Source: Vibrio sp. YMD68 (GTDB lineage: Bacteria; Pseudomonadota; Gammaproteobacteria; Enterobacterales; Vibrionaceae). Taken from it: DNA of 64,000 nucleotides. The DNA lies in contig NZ_CP124614.1 in NCBI RefSeq assembly GCF_029958905.1, positions 186,001 through 250,000 of the forward strand. The letters are read 5' to 3'. The notes below the pieces were generated by a model that worked only from the letters and a program-made list of their open reading frames with translations, was not told the DNA's origin and did not search any database. The position numbers were made by a program, and so were the translations under genes. This document shows positions 49,814-59,221 of the stretch, one piece after another (the stretch's first letter is position 1; the number at the start of each line of letters is the position of its first letter).

Positions 49814-50392
49814 ATGCTATTGATTATCGATAATTACGATTCGTTTACCTATAACCTGTACCAATACTTTTGTGAATTGGGTGCAGAGGTTAAGGTTGTG
49901 CGTAATGATGCGATTGATGTCGCTGGAATCGAAGCGTTAAAGCCGTCACACCTTGTTATTTCTCCTGGTCCTTGTACGCCTAATGAAGCGGGTATCTCTC
50001 TGGCTGCCATCGAACACTTTGCTGGTAAGTTGCCTATGATGGGAGTGTGCTTAGGACATCAAGCCATTGCCCAGGTTTTTGGTGCAAACGTCGTGCGTGC
50101 TCGACAGGTCATGCATGGCAAAACATCCCCAATTACTCATACCAATCGCAGCGTCTTTCGTGGCTTAAACAACCCCCTAACGGTCACTCGATACCATTCG
50201 CTAGTAGTACAAAATGGCACCCTGCCAGACTGTTTTGAAATAACCGCGTGGACCACACTTTCCGATGGTTCCCTCGATGAAATAATGGGGTATCAGCACA
50301 AAACGTTGCCCATCGATGCGGTTCAGTTTCACCCTGAATCGATCAAAACAGAGCAAGGCCACGAGTTACTCGCCAACTTCTTAGCCCGCTAG
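49814..50392 (+). CDS. pabA: Aminodeoxychorismate synthase component II (PabA-type glutamine amidotransferase)
   Basis: A 192-residue class I glutamine amidotransferase that supplies ammonia to PabB for p-aminobenzoate (folate) synthesis. It starts [19 protein letters not shown], has the catalytic cysteine in [15 protein letters not shown] near residue 79, and the His-Glu pair in [17 protein letters not shown]. The frame is open 24 codons upstream, but the ATG at 49814 gives the standard start. Not being next to trpE and lying near arg/ast genes argues for PabA rather than TrpG. Confidence 0.92.
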   Translation: MLLIIDNYDSFTYNLYQYFCELGAEVKVVRNDAIDVAGIEALKPSHLVISPGPCTPNEAGISLAAIEHFAGKLPMMGVCLGHQAIAQVFGANVVRARQVMHGKTSPITHTNRSVFRGLNNPLTVTRYHSLVVQNGTLPDCFEITAWTTLSDGSLDEIMGYQHKTLPIDAVQFHPESIKTEQGHELLANFLAR

Positions 50393-50585
50393 GCGGATCG
50401 TTCGATCTGACCGCGATCACCTTTCTTAACATTTCTTTCATATTCTTAGTGCGCATCAGCGAATGAAAAACTATTCGCAACAGATATTCTCTAACAATTT
50501 ATCACCTTGATACGACTGAGTTGTTGCTGTCACTCGCGACCCTTACAAAAAAAAAGCTTCATAAAAGAACCAACTTGATGCATAA

Positions 50586-50606
50586 ATAGTCATGTGTAGT
50601 GACTAT
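50586..50606. repeat. Inverted repeat upstream of argD/astC
   Basis: ATAGTCA, 7-base spacer TGTGTAG, TGACTAT. A perfect 7-bp dyad, a candidate operator about 165 bp before the gene. Confidence 0.55.
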
Positions 50607-50656
50607 CTGTGGATGACCCCACGCTTGAAAAGAATAATTCACTATTGAAATGGTTA

Positions 50657-50674
50657 ATTGAATGTAAATACAAT
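50657..50674 (+). promoter_or_regulatory. ARG box upstream of argD/astC
   Basis: ATTGAATGTAAATACAAT matches the 18-bp ARG consensus at 16 positions. ArgR is a repressor of biosynthesis and, in E. coli, an activator of ast genes, so either role is possible. Confidence 0.6.
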
Positions 50675-50768
50675 GCTGCAGCAGTAAAAATGCGAAATTT
50701 TATATTCCTTCATTTTGAGAGGGTAATACGCAGAACTGCTGGTTGGTCGTGTTAAGAGGGAATGTGCA

Positions 50769-52004
50769 ATGACAGCTGAAAATTTTGGTTCAGGGAAAGA
50801 AAAGGTAGAACGCGAATTATTTAACGAGGTGATGGTTCCTTGTTATAACCCAATGGAAATGATTCCAGTAAAAGGGGAAGGCGCGCGAGTTTGGGATCAA
50901 GAAGGTCATGAGTACATCGACTTTGCTGGTGGTATTGCAGTGAGCTGTTTAGGTCATTGTCACCCAGCTATGGTCAACGCACTAACAGAACAGGGTAATA
51001 AAATTTGGCATTTAAGTAATGTCATGACGAATGAGCCGGCACTGCGATTGGCTAAAAAGCTGACCGAGGTTAGCTTTGCTGAAAAAGTGTTCTTTGCTAA
51101 CTCTGGTGCGGAAGCCAATGAAGCGGCCCTAAAGCTTGCTCGTCGTTGGGCAGCGGATGTTCATGGCCCTGAAAAATCAGAAATCATTGCCTTTGAACAA
51201 GGGTTCCATGGCCGTACTTTTTTCACCGTTACTGTGGGTGGTCAAGCGGCTTATTCAGATGGTTTTGGCCCAAAACCTGGCGATGTTACGCATTTACCAT
51301 ACAATGATATCGCGGCACTAGAAGCACATATGTCGGAGCGCACTTGCGCCATCATGATGGAGCCACTTCAAGGAGAAGGCGGCATCATCTCTCCGACCAA
51401 TGAATTTATGAAAGCGGTTCGCGAGCTGTGTGATAAATACAACGCTCTGCTTATTTTTGATGAAGTTCAAACCGGCAATGGCCGTACTGGCGATTTCTAT
51501 GCTTATCAAGGGTTAGGAATCACACCGGATATTTTGAGCACGGCGAAATCACTCGGTGGCGGCTTCCCAATTGGTGCCATGCTCACCACATCAGCGTTGG
51601 CTGAACACCTGAAAGTGGGCACTCATGGTTCGACTTATGGCGGTAACCCACTTGCTTGTGCCGTTGCAGAAGCGGTGGTTGATGTTGTCAGCCAGCCTGA
51701 AACATTAGCGGGTGTTAAAGAACGTGAAGCGCTCTTTCGTCAGGGATTAGCTAAGATTAATGATAAGTACCAAATCTTTGCTGAAATACGTGGCAAAGGC
51801 TTGTTACTAGGCGCTGCACTTAATGATCAGTGGCAAGGTCGTGCTCGTGATGTGTTAGTGGCAGCTGGTCAACATGGGCTTATGGTGTTGGTCGCGGGTG
51901 CCAATGTCGTTCGCTTTACGCCGTCTTTGGTGATTTCTCCACAAGAGATCGAAGAAGGGCTTGCTAAGCTTGATGCGGCAATCGCATCGTTAACCTCGAA
52001 ATAA
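50769..52004 (+). CDS. argD: Acetylornithine/succinylornithine aminotransferase
   Basis: A 411-residue class III PLP aminotransferase. [19 protein letters not shown] lies near residue 52, the cofactor aspartate is in [15 protein letters not shown], and the Schiff-base lysine is in [16 protein letters not shown] near residue 260. Being the first gene of argD-astA-astD, it can act as AstC (succinylornithine transaminase), and the same enzyme class serves ArgD in synthesis. No other argD/astC is in the window, so I expect one dual-purpose enzyme (inference). Confidence 0.93.
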   Translation: MTAENFGSGKEKVERELFNEVMVPCYNPMEMIPVKGEGARVWDQEGHEYIDFAGGIAVSCLGHCHPAMVNALTEQGNKIWHLSNVMTNEPALRLAKKLTEVSFAEKVFFANSGAEANEAALKLARRWAADVHGPEKSEIIAFEQGFHGRTFFTVTVGGQAAYSDGFGPKPGDVTHLPYNDIAALEAHMSERTCAIMMEPLQGEGGIISPTNEFMKAVRELCDKYNALLIFDEVQTGNGRTGDFYAYQGLGITPDILSTAKSLGGGFPIGAMLTTSALAEHLKVGTHGSTYGGNPLACAVAEAVVDVVSQPETLAGVKEREALFRQGLAKINDKYQIFAEIRGKGLLLGAALNDQWQGRARDVLVAAGQHGLMVLVAGANVVRFTPSLVISPQEIEEGLAKLDAAIASLTSK

Positions 52005-52040
52005 GTTAACAACCTATACGTATTCGTCTGAATACCGTTC

Positions 52041-52067
52041 AGGGGCTAGAGACTCTTTTTAGCCCCT
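52041..52067 (+). promoter_or_regulatory. Hairpin between argD and astA
   Basis: AGGGGCT and AGCCCCT flank a 13-base loop containing AGACTCTTTTT. It is not followed by a T run and sits 22 bp before the astA start; it may be an mRNA processing or partial termination site. Confidence 0.55.
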
Positions 52068-52089
52068 ATTGCATCAGGAGGGAATTTCG

Positions 52090-53109
52090 ATGCTGGTTAT
52101 TCGTCCCATTTCAATGTCTGACTACGATGCCTTGCACACTTGTGCAGTGGAATCTGGTCACGGTTTTACATCTCTTCCTGTTAACGAAGAACTGCTGACT
52201 AATCGTATCCAACACTCTGAATACAGCTTTGCAAAAGGCGACGTGACAGAGCCGGGGGATGAAGGCTACCTAATGGTCGGCTTTGATAGTGAAAGTGGTG
52301 AAGTGGCAGGTTGTACGGGAGTGGAAGCTTCTATCGGTTGGGATGTGCCTTTTTATTCCTATCACATCAGTACTGTGGTCCACGCATCGCCTAAATTGGG
52401 CGTGAATAACGTGGTTAAATTGCTGACGTTTGGTAATAACTACACAGGCTGTACTGAAATTTGCACGCTGTTTTTACGACCAAGTTTTCGTGGTGGGTTG
52501 AATGGACGTTTGATGTCTAAGTGTCGATTCTTGATGTTGGCGGAACACCCACATCGATTCTCAAAAACCATATTCGCGGAGATGCGTGGGGTATCCGATG
52601 ACGAAGGAAACTCCCCATTTTGGCAATGGCTCCAGGAGCATTTCTTCTCGATTGACTTCACCATGGCCGATTATTTAACCGGTATTGGTAAGAAAGGCTT
52701 TATCGCCGATCTGATGCCTAAGCTGCCAATTTATATCAACTTGCTGAGTAAAGAAGCTCAGGCTGTGATTGGTAAAGTTCATGACAACACATTGCCAGCA
52801 CTGAAACTGCTAGAGCGTGAAGGCTTCACCTGTCGAAACTACGTCGATATTTTTGATGCAGGCCCTACCGTAGAGTGTGATGCTCGAAATATTGAGTCAG
52901 TACGCCACTCATTTCGAGCCAAAGTGGTGATTTCAGAGCACACAAGTGCTGATCATTACTTAATATCAAATACTTCATTTGAGAACTTCCGTGCCACCGC
53001 AGCAAAAGCAGCGTATGACCATGCAAGTAACACGGTGATTTTAGCGTCTGATGTCGCTAAAGCATTGCAGGTTTCTCAGGATGACTATGTGCGTATGCTC
53101 GCCCAGTAA
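52090..53109 (+). CDS. astA: Arginine N-succinyltransferase
   Basis: A 339-residue enzyme that begins the arginine succinyltransferase pathway by adding succinyl-CoA to arginine. It starts MLVIRPISMSDYDALHTCA and has the family GNAT-like core (CTGVEASIGWDVPFYSYH; LFLRPSFRGGLNGRLMSKCR). The frame is open seven codons upstream, but GGAGGG sits 8 bases before the ATG at 52090. It lies between argD and astD. astB and astE are not in this window. Confidence 0.94.
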   Translation: MLVIRPISMSDYDALHTCAVESGHGFTSLPVNEELLTNRIQHSEYSFAKGDVTEPGDEGYLMVGFDSESGEVAGCTGVEASIGWDVPFYSYHISTVVHASPKLGVNNVVKLLTFGNNYTGCTEICTLFLRPSFRGGLNGRLMSKCRFLMLAEHPHRFSKTIFAEMRGVSDDEGNSPFWQWLQEHFFSIDFTMADYLTGIGKKGFIADLMPKLPIYINLLSKEAQAVIGKVHDNTLPALKLLEREGFTCRNYVDIFDAGPTVECDARNIESVRHSFRAKVVISEHTSADHYLISNTSFENFRATAAKAAYDHASNTVILASDVAKALQVSQDDYVRMLAQ

Positions 53110-53176
53110 CGGTTTTTATCTGTAATTTTTTCTTCGGTAACCTAATTTTCTCAGTAAAAAGTACAAGGATTTCATT

Positions 53177-54634
53177 ATGACTCATTGGATTGGTGGCGAG
53201 TGGATCGCAGGACAAGGCGATGCGATGGTTTCAACAAGCCCATACAACAACCAACAAATATGGCAGGGTGATAGCGCGACTCCCACTCAGGTGGAATCGG
53301 CGGTCACTGCGGCTCGAAGCGCCCTTGTTGAATGGAAGAATCGAAGCTTTGCTGAGCGAGAGAAAGTGGTGTTAGCTTTTGCCGAGAAAGTAAAAGAACA
53401 CAGTGAAGAGATTGCTGAGATTATTGCCAAAGAAACCGGCAAGCCTATTTGGGAAACGCGCACCGAAGCTGGCGCGATGGCTGGAAAGATCGCTATCTCA
53501 ATCCGCGCATACCATGAGCGCACAGGGGAAGCGAGACGCGAAGCCGCCGGAAACCAAATCGTTCTGCGTCATAAACCATTAGGTGTGATGGCCGTTTTCG
53601 GGCCTTATAATTTCCCTGCCCACCTTCCAAATGGTCACATCGTGCCTGCATTGCTGGCGGGAAACACGGTAGTGTTTAAACCTTCAGAGCAAACGCCGTG
53701 GATTGGTGAGTTTGCCATGAAGCTATGGCAACAGGCAGGTTTACCTGCTGGTGTGCTTAATCTGGTTCAAGGTGCCAAAGAAACAGGGATTGCACTGGCC
53801 GATTCCAAAGGCATTGACGGTGTGCTCTTTACCGGCAGTGCCAATACGGGGCACGTATTACACCGCCAATTTGCAGGTCAGCCAGGCAAAATGCTGGCAC
53901 TAGAGATGGGCGGAAACAACCCAATGGTGATCTCTGAGCAATTTGGGGATGTTGACGCGACGGTTTATACCATCATCCAGTCTGCTTTCATCAGCGCAGG
54001 TCAACGCTGCACCTGTGCTCGTCGCCTTTACGTTCCGCACGGTGAGAAAGGGGATGTGTTGCTCGGTCGTCTTGTTGAGGCCACAAAAAAAATAAAAGTT
54101 GATCAACCTTTTGCTGAACCTGCGCCATTTATGGGCCCTCAAATCTCGATGGATGCCGCTAAGGTTATTTTACACGCTCAAGCTAACCTTCATTCTCTTG
54201 GGGGCGAAAGTCTGGTAGAAGCCAAAGCAGGAGAAGCGGCATTTGTTTCACCAGGTATCATAGATGTGACTGCGGTCGATGAATTACCAGATGAAGAATA
54301 TTTTGGGCCGTTATTGCAAGTCGTTCGCTATGACAGCCTAGAACGAGCGGTAGAGATGGCTAACGACACTCGCTTTGGATTATCCGCGGGGCTTATTTCA
54401 ACTGACGACAGCGAATGGGATTACTTTGTTGACCACATTCGTGCCGGTATTGTGAACCGTAACAGACAGTTGACTGGGGCCAGTGGTGATGCACCATTTG
54501 GAGGCCCTGGGGCGTCGGGCAACCTAAGGCCAAGTGCTTATTACGCTGCTGACTACTGCGCTTATCCAATGGCTTCAATGGAAGGCGACGAAACTCTTTT
54601 ACCAGCGACGTTTAGCCCAGGGATTGAACTGTAG
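53177..54634 (+). CDS. astD: Succinylglutamate-semialdehyde dehydrogenase
   Basis: A 485-residue aldehyde dehydrogenase of arginine degradation that oxidises N-succinylglutamate 5-semialdehyde with NAD+. The NAD-binding segment is [15 protein letters not shown], the catalytic glutamate is in [11 protein letters not shown], and the catalytic cysteine is in [15 protein letters not shown] near residue 279. Length is normal. AAGGATT precedes the ATG. It follows astA by 67 bp and precedes the DUF1338 gene by 40 bp. Confidence 0.95.
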   Translation: MTHWIGGEWIAGQGDAMVSTSPYNNQQIWQGDSATPTQVESAVTAARSALVEWKNRSFAEREKVVLAFAEKVKEHSEEIAEIIAKETGKPIWETRTEAGAMAGKIAISIRAYHERTGEARREAAGNQIVLRHKPLGVMAVFGPYNFPAHLPNGHIVPALLAGNTVVFKPSEQTPWIGEFAMKLWQQAGLPAGVLNLVQGAKETGIALADSKGIDGVLFTGSANTGHVLHRQFAGQPGKMLALEMGGNNPMVISEQFGDVDATVYTIIQSAFISAGQRCTCARRLYVPHGEKGDVLLGRLVEATKKIKVDQPFAEPAPFMGPQISMDAAKVILHAQANLHSLGGESLVEAKAGEAAFVSPGIIDVTAVDELPDEEYFGPLLQVVRYDSLERAVEMANDTRFGLSAGLISTDDSEWDYFVDHIRAGIVNRNRQLTGASGDAPFGGPGASGNLRPSAYYAADYCAYPMASMEGDETLLPATFSPGIEL

Positions 54635-54674
54635 CTTTCTATTTATATATCAATCACCGAATTAAGGACTCGTT

Positions 54675-55466
54675 ATGACACCGGATACTTTATTTACGGC
54701 TTTATGGAATGATTATATTGACCGTCTGTGCCCATCGGCTGAGATTGTGCATAAATTGTTGCGCGAAGAGGACGTTTTGATTAATGACCATATCGCCTTG
54801 AGAACCTTCAATTCTTCCCCTCTTGGGATTGCTACGTTAGCGAAGCCATTCTTAGATGCCGGGTACGTGGCATGCGGTGACTATGAGTTCGAGAGTAAAA
54901 AACTCGTTGCCAAACACTATGAACACCCTGACCCTAAGCAACCTAAAGTGTTTATTAGTGAGCTTAAAGTGGATGAGTGCTCAAGTGAGCTACAACAGAT
55001 CGTTGCTAAGCTTGTTGAGCAATTGGATCCTAGTAAGCTGAAAGGTCATGAATTCTTGTTCGGTGGCCGGCTTTGGGATCTAAGTGATACCGATTACCAA
55101 ACATTGGCCAGCGAGAGTGAATATGCAGCATGGCTAGCGGCCCATGGCTATGGAGCCAATCACTTCACTGTGAGTGTGAATCAACTCAATCAATTTTCAG
55201 AAGTGAAAGACGTCAACGATCATCTTCGTCAATCGGGTTTTAAGATAAATGAATCGGGTGGCGAAGTGAAAGGCTCACCAGATGTGCTGCTTGAGCAGTC
55301 TTCGACGATGGCCGATAAGGTCGAGGTGACATTTAGCGAGGGCAAGAAAACGATACCAGGTGGCTTTTATGAGTTTGCCAAGCGTTATCCGATGGCAAAT
55401 GGTGAACTTTATACGGGTTTTGTTGCGGCTTCAGCCGATAAGATTTTTGAAAGCACTGATAGCTGA
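54675..55466 (+). CDS. DUF1338 family protein (2-oxoadipate dioxygenase/decarboxylase-like)
   Basis: A 263-residue protein of the DUF1338 family, which includes HglS (2-oxoadipate dioxygenase/decarboxylase; 2-oxoadipate to D-2-hydroxyglutarate) of lysine catabolism. Candidate metal-site histidines are in INDHIALRTFNSSPLG (near residue 38) and GANHFTVSV (near 161), with a late acidic candidate in GGFYEFAKRYP (near 236). It sits 40 bp after astD in the same direction, suggesting a role in the arginine/amino-acid catabolic unit. The substrate here is not known. Confidence 0.82.
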   Translation: MTPDTLFTALWNDYIDRLCPSAEIVHKLLREEDVLINDHIALRTFNSSPLGIATLAKPFLDAGYVACGDYEFESKKLVAKHYEHPDPKQPKVFISELKVDECSSELQQIVAKLVEQLDPSKLKGHEFLFGGRLWDLSDTDYQTLASESEYAAWLAAHGYGANHFTVSVNQLNQFSEVKDVNDHLRQSGFKINESGGEVKGSPDVLLEQSSTMADKVEVTFSEGKKTIPGGFYEFAKRYPMANGELYTGFVAASADKIFESTDS

Positions 55467-55526
55467 TAACTCAATGCACAAAGTATTGATAGCCAAAAGT
55501 ATTGATAGTCAAAAGTACTGATAGCC
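55450..55526 (+). repeat. 16-bp tandem repeats after and copying the DUF1338 gene end
   Basis: Three tandem units at 55479-55494, 55495-55510 and 55511-55526 (consensus AAAAGTATTGATAGCC) resemble the last codons of the gene, GAAAGCACTGATAGCT at 55450-55465. Confidence 0.85.
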
Positions 55527-55563
55527 AATAGAACCGTTTTTCGTTTTGATTAGCCGTAGACAT

Positions 55564-55596
55564 AAAAAAGCCACCCACATTGCTGAGGGTGGCTTT
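55564..55596. terminator. Bidirectional terminator between the DUF1338 gene and crp
   Basis: AAAGCCACCC/GGGTGGCTTT with a 10-base loop. On the minus strand it is followed by six T, a good crp terminator; on the plus strand it ends TTTCTG. Confidence 0.9.
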
Positions 55597-55627
55597 CTGA
55601 TTTTTATCAATTTCTAATCATTAGAAA

Positions 55628-56260
55628 TTAACGAGTTCCGTATACAACGATAGTTTTACCGTGTGCAGAAATTAGGTTCTGTTCTTCTAGCATCTTTAAG
55701 ATACGACCAACGGTCTCACGAGAACAGCCAACGATTTGACCAATCTCTTGACGAGTGATCTTAATCTGCATGCCGTCAGGGTGAGTCATTGCATCAGGTT
55801 GTTTTGCTAGGTTAAGCAGCGTTTGTGCAATACGGCCAGTCACATCTAGGAAGGCTAAATCACCCACTTTTTGGCTTGTCACTTGTAGACGGTTAGCCAT
55901 TTGTGATGAAAGACGCATTAGAATGTCTGGGTTAACTTGGATAAGTTGACGGAATTTCTTGAAAGAAATCTCAGCAACTTCACAAGGAGATTTAGCACGA
56001 ACCCATGCAGTACGCTCTTGATCTTCTTCAAACAAGCCTAGCTCGCCAATAAAATCACCTTGGTTTAGGTAAGAAAGAATCATTTCCTTACCTTCTTCAT
56101 CCTTGATCAGTACCGCTACAGAGCCTTTAACGATGTAGTACAACGTTTCGGCTTTTTCGCCGGCGTGAATCAGCGTGCTTTTTGAAGGGTACTTATGAAT
56201 ATGACAGTGTGAAAGAAACCACTCTAGTGTTGGATCTGTTTGAGGTTTACCTAAAACCAT
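55628..56260 (-). CDS. crp: cAMP-activated global transcription factor CRP
   Basis: A 210-residue cAMP receptor protein. The cyclic-nucleotide domain has [20 protein letters not shown] with the cAMP-binding Glu, Arg and Thr residues, and the helix-turn-helix reads [20 protein letters not shown] near residue 170. Length equals the E. coli protein. GGAAGTGAG lies before the ATG. A CRP-type site (56471-56492) upstream suggests autoregulation, and its leader holds a duplicated segment. Confidence 0.97.
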   Translation of the reverse strand: MVLGKPQTDPTLEWFLSHCHIHKYPSKSTLIHAGEKAETLYYIVKGSVAVLIKDEEGKEMILSYLNQGDFIGELGLFEEDQERTAWVRAKSPCEVAEISFKKFRQLIQVNPDILMRLSSQMANRLQVTSQKVGDLAFLDVTGRIAQTLLNLAKQPDAMTHPDGMQIKITRQEIGQIVGCSRETVGRILKMLEEQNLISAHGKTIVVYGTR

Positions 56261-56280
56261 AATATCTCACTTCCTCTGAA

Positions 56281-56320
56281 GGTGTGCTTGTCGCTTTCCG
56301 CGGTGTGCTTGTCGCTTTCC
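56281..56320 (-). repeat. Tandem duplication in the crp leader
   Basis: A 21-bp unit at 56281-56301, starting GGTGTGCTTGTCGC, is followed by a 19-bp identical partial copy at 56302-56320. It lies 20 bp upstream of the crp ATG, in the untranslated leader. Confidence 0.9.
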
Positions 56321-56470
56321 ATACAGTCAGCTAGCCTAAAATAAGCCTGCTTAGGATAAGAGCACGTTATTCATGCTGCAAGCTATCTAGTATCTCGGTT
56401 AAGAATAGTATCCTTTTTTACTTCAAATTTCTTGATTTTAATCGCTTCTATACGCGGTTATTTTACGCAA

Positions 56471-56492
56471 AAATGTGCACATGATCACGGTA
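56471..56492 (-). promoter_or_regulatory. CRP binding site upstream of crp
   Basis: TGTGC-ACATGA-TCACG (56474-56489) inside an A/T-flanked context matches TGTGA-N6-TCACA at 8 of 10 core positions. It is about 210 bp before the crp ATG and 30 bp after prkB ends, and would allow autoregulation. Confidence 0.7.
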
Positions 56493-56522
56493 TGAAAAGT
56501 AATCGACTTCTTTGATGAGAGT

Positions 56523-57392
56523 TTATCCAATTTTCCCGGTTTCGATCAGCTGCTGCAGGATTGGTCTTGCAATCAGTTCCATCGCAAAGCTCATCTTCCC
56601 ACCTGGTACCACCAATGTATTATGTCGTGACATGAAAGAGCCATCAATCATAGCGAGGAGGTATGGGAAGTCGACATTCTTTATGCCACGTAAGCGAATA
56701 ACGACAAAGCTTTCATCCAGACTAGGGATGCCTTTTGCGTTAAGTGGGTTTGATGTATCAACCGTAGGAACACGCTGAAAGTTAATATGAGTGCGAGAAA
56801 ACTGAGGGGTAATATAATTGAGGTAATCATCCATAGATCGAACAATCGAATCCATGACGGCTTCGCGTGAGTGGCCACGGTCTCGTGTGTCTCGAACAAA
56901 CTTTTGAATCCACTCTAAGTTAACAATCGGAACCATGCCTATGAGTAGATCAACATGTTGGGCAACATTGACATCCCCGTCGACAACGCCACCATGCAGC
57001 CCTTCGTAAAACAGCACATCTGAGTCTTGAGGTAAATCTTGCCACGGTGTGAAGGTGCCGGGCATTTGATTGTAAGGGACCGCTTCATCGAAGGTATGAA
57101 GATAACGTCGTACCTGCCCAGTTCCTTCGTTACCGTAAGTACGGAAAAATTCCTCTAGGGTAGGAAAGTCGTTGGCCAGCGGACCAAAGTAACTGATGTG
57201 TTTACCTTGTTCTCTGGATTTTCGGATCTCCACATCCATTTCTGGTCGAGTGAAGCGGTGAAAGCTGTCACCTTCCACCCACGCTGGTTTCACGTTCATC
57301 ATATTGAACATTTTGCGAAACGCTTCTGATGTGGTGGTGGTTCCTGCTCCAGAAGAGCCAGTTACCGCGATAATAGGATGTTTTGCTGACAT
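56523..57392 (-). CDS. prkB: Phosphoribulokinase-family protein PrkB
   Basis: A 289-residue P-loop kinase homologous to Calvin-cycle phosphoribulokinase, found next to crp in gammaproteobacteria without a Calvin cycle. Walker A is VTGSSGAGTTTTSEAFRKMF at residues 10-29, and the FDEAVPYNQMPGTFTPW and FYEGLHGG segments are conserved. The true substrate is unknown. It is transcribed away from yheU (129-bp gap) and towards crp, the conserved order. Confidence 0.93.
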   Translation of the reverse strand: MSAKHPIIAVTGSSGAGTTTTSEAFRKMFNMMNVKPAWVEGDSFHRFTRPEMDVEIRKSREQGKHISYFGPLANDFPTLEEFFRTYGNEGTGQVRRYLHTFDEAVPYNQMPGTFTPWQDLPQDSDVLFYEGLHGGVVDGDVNVAQHVDLLIGMVPIVNLEWIQKFVRDTRDRGHSREAVMDSIVRSMDDYLNYITPQFSRTHINFQRVPTVDTSNPLNAKGIPSLDESFVVIRLRGIKNVDFPYLLAMIDGSFMSRHNTLVVPGGKMSFAMELIARPILQQLIETGKIG

Positions 57393-57520
57393 GACTAACC
57401 TTGTCGTAAATGTAACTTACTTGTTGAGTATTCGATAAATCTTAACGTTAGCGTTTCACTATAGCATGCCAAATGGAAAGGTCTACGCCAGTAAAGTGAG
57501 TGAAACGAAAAGCGAGAAGG

Positions 57521-57733
57521 CTATAGCGATTTACGCATTTTTATGTCGACTGTTTCATGCAACTCTGAGAACACAACTGTCGCATCGCCGCTTTTAAGTA
57601 ACGTTTTTACCTGTTCAATTTTATCTTGCAAAGAGCATTCAATCTCTCCGTAATCGGTTCCTTCGCGAAGGACAAACTCCTTAATAAGGTTGTCTAAAGT
57701 ATCGTTTTCTATTTGTTGCCAAGGAATAATCAT
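57521..57733 (-). CDS. YheU family protein
   Basis: A 70-residue protein beginning [20 protein letters not shown], the YheU signature. It starts 6 bp after the end of the upstream hydrolase gene on the minus strand, as in the conserved yheS-yheT-yheU order. Short and acidic to neutral with no signal or membrane segment. The function is unknown. Confidence 0.88.
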   Translation of the reverse strand: MIIPWQQIENDTLDNLIKEFVLREGTDYGEIECSLQDKIEQVKTLLKSGDATVVFSELHETVDIKMRKSL

Positions 57734-57739
57734 AGTGGC

Positions 57740-58735
57740 CTATTCGTGGTTTTGATTTGATGGTGCGTGCTTTAATGTTTCGTAATAATCTGGGAGAACT
57801 TGTTCTAACCAGAAACCTGGGTTCGTTAAACTCCCTGAGATAAACCCAACATGGCCGCCATGCTCCAATAACTGGTAATTGATGTTATCGGGTAAAATGA
57901 AACTCGGTATCACCGCCTGGGTCATAAAGGGATCGTCTTTGGCATGAATGATCTGCAAGGGTAAGGTGATGTCTTGTAATCGATGAATACCAGAGCAACG
58001 TTGATAATAGCTCTGCGCACTTTCAAAACCATGTAAGGGCGCAGTAATCAGTTCATCAAATTCATACAACTTGGAGATGCGCTTGATACGTTGATAAGAA
58101 AGCCCAAGCTCACCTTTAAGCAGGCGGTGTTTGTGCAGAGCGCTTTTTTTCAAAGAAGAGACTAAATAACGCCGATACACTTTCGAAAACCCTTGCTCAA
58201 TTCGCTCAGAACACGCGGACAGATCCAGTGGTGCGGATACTATGGTCGCCGCATCCAACAGTGGATTGTCTTGGTAGTGGGCAAGATAGTTGACCAACAT
58301 GTTGCCACCCAGTGAGATACCGACGGACACTTTCGGATTGGTGGGAAAACGCATGTTTAGGTAGTTCAGAAAAAAGCGAGCGTCTTCTATTTCGCCAGAA
58401 TGATACGCTCGTGCGAGGTTATTCGGTTTTCCACTGCAACCGCGAAAGTGCATCATAACCGAAAGCCAGCCTTGCTTGGCAAAAGCGTGCATTAATCCAT
58501 TGGCGTATGGGCTATAAAAGCTGCCCTCTAATCCGTGAAATAGAACAAAAATGGGCTTTTGTATTGCACTCTCTGATAGCGGATCTTCACTCCAAGCTAG
58601 GTCAACAAAGTCACCGTCTGGCGTGTCTAGCGTCTGCCAGATAGGTTCAAATAAGGCATTTTTACGTATAAAGCGTGGCACAATGGTTTGTAGATGCGGG
58701 TTTTTTATGCCCGTAGCTGGATGAAATTGAGTCAT
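57740..58735 (-). CDS. YheT-type alpha/beta hydrolase
   Basis: A 331-residue alpha/beta-hydrolase of the AB-hydrolase YheT subgroup. The nucleophile elbow is VGISLGGNMLVNYLAHY near residue 140, the catalytic aspartate is probably in IIHAKDDPFM, and the histidine is in LEHGGHVGFISG near the C-terminus. The N-terminal part reads NPHLQTIVPRFIRK, typical of the subgroup. Lipid-type esters are plausible substrates; none is proven. It lies between the TIGR02444 gene and yheU. Confidence 0.9.
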   Translation of the reverse strand: MTQFHPATGIKNPHLQTIVPRFIRKNALFEPIWQTLDTPDGDFVDLAWSEDPLSESAIQKPIFVLFHGLEGSFYSPYANGLMHAFAKQGWLSVMMHFRGCSGKPNNLARAYHSGEIEDARFFLNYLNMRFPTNPKVSVGISLGGNMLVNYLAHYQDNPLLDAATIVSAPLDLSACSERIEQGFSKVYRRYLVSSLKKSALHKHRLLKGELGLSYQRIKRISKLYEFDELITAPLHGFESAQSYYQRCSGIHRLQDITLPLQIIHAKDDPFMTQAVIPSFILPDNINYQLLEHGGHVGFISGSLTNPGFWLEQVLPDYYETLKHAPSNQNHE

Positions 58736-58744
58736 AGGGGACCG

Positions 58745-59221
58745 TTAGTGTTTATCGCAAGGCGCTGGAGCTGAAAAAGCTTGGTATAGGTGCTCACCGC
58801 CCAGTTGACGGCAGTAGCGTTGCGTGAGTGATTGGTGTTCGCAATGGTTCAAAGGCAGCCCATTAATGCAATCAACGAGATCAGATTGCTGTTGTTTTTC
58901 TAGTTGAAGCTCAAATTGCAGTGATTCGCGATAAAGAGTATCGGGAACATGGCGTTTGAGTTTCCGTCTGAGCTCTCGGTAGCTATGAAGCAATGCCTCT
59001 GAGCGCCCGAGACATTCTTCAACTTTGTGCCAGTCTTCGTCTTGAAAACTGACTTTTTGTTCATCTAACCATTTCAGAAGTAGCAATAAATTGACGTTGC
59101 CATGGAACTGATTTTGAAGCTCCAAACACGCCTGCTTAACCTCACGCACACTGTAATATTGAAGACTAAACTGCCATAGCCTTTCAAGTGTTAAGGAGAT
59201 ATTCGCGCGTGTTTGAGTCAT
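58745..59221 (-). CDS. TIGR02444 family protein
   Basis: A 158-residue, Leu/Gln-rich soluble protein. It begins with LERLWQFSLQYYSVREVKQA and has NVNLLLLLKWLDEQ, the pattern of the TIGR02444 family of unknown function found next to yheS in vibrios and relatives. The ATG overlaps the stop of the ABC-F gene as TAATG, so translation is probably coupled. It likely forms a helical bundle. Confidence 0.85.
   Translation of the reverse strand: MTQTRANISLTLERLWQFSLQYYSVREVKQACLELQNQFHGNVNLLLLLKWLDEQKVSFQDEDWHKVEECLGRSEALLHSYRELRRKLKRHVPDTLYRESLQFELQLEKQQQSDLVDCINGLPLNHCEHQSLTQRYCRQLGGEHLYQAFSAPAPCDKH

Larger units (their letters stand above)
50393..50768 (+). other. pabA-argD intergenic region
   Basis: 376 bp, AT-rich, with an inverted repeat ATAGTCA-N7-TGACTAT (50586-50606) and an ARG box (50657-50674). 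It carries the promoter region of the arginine catabolic operon. No gene is seen. Confidence 0.7.
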
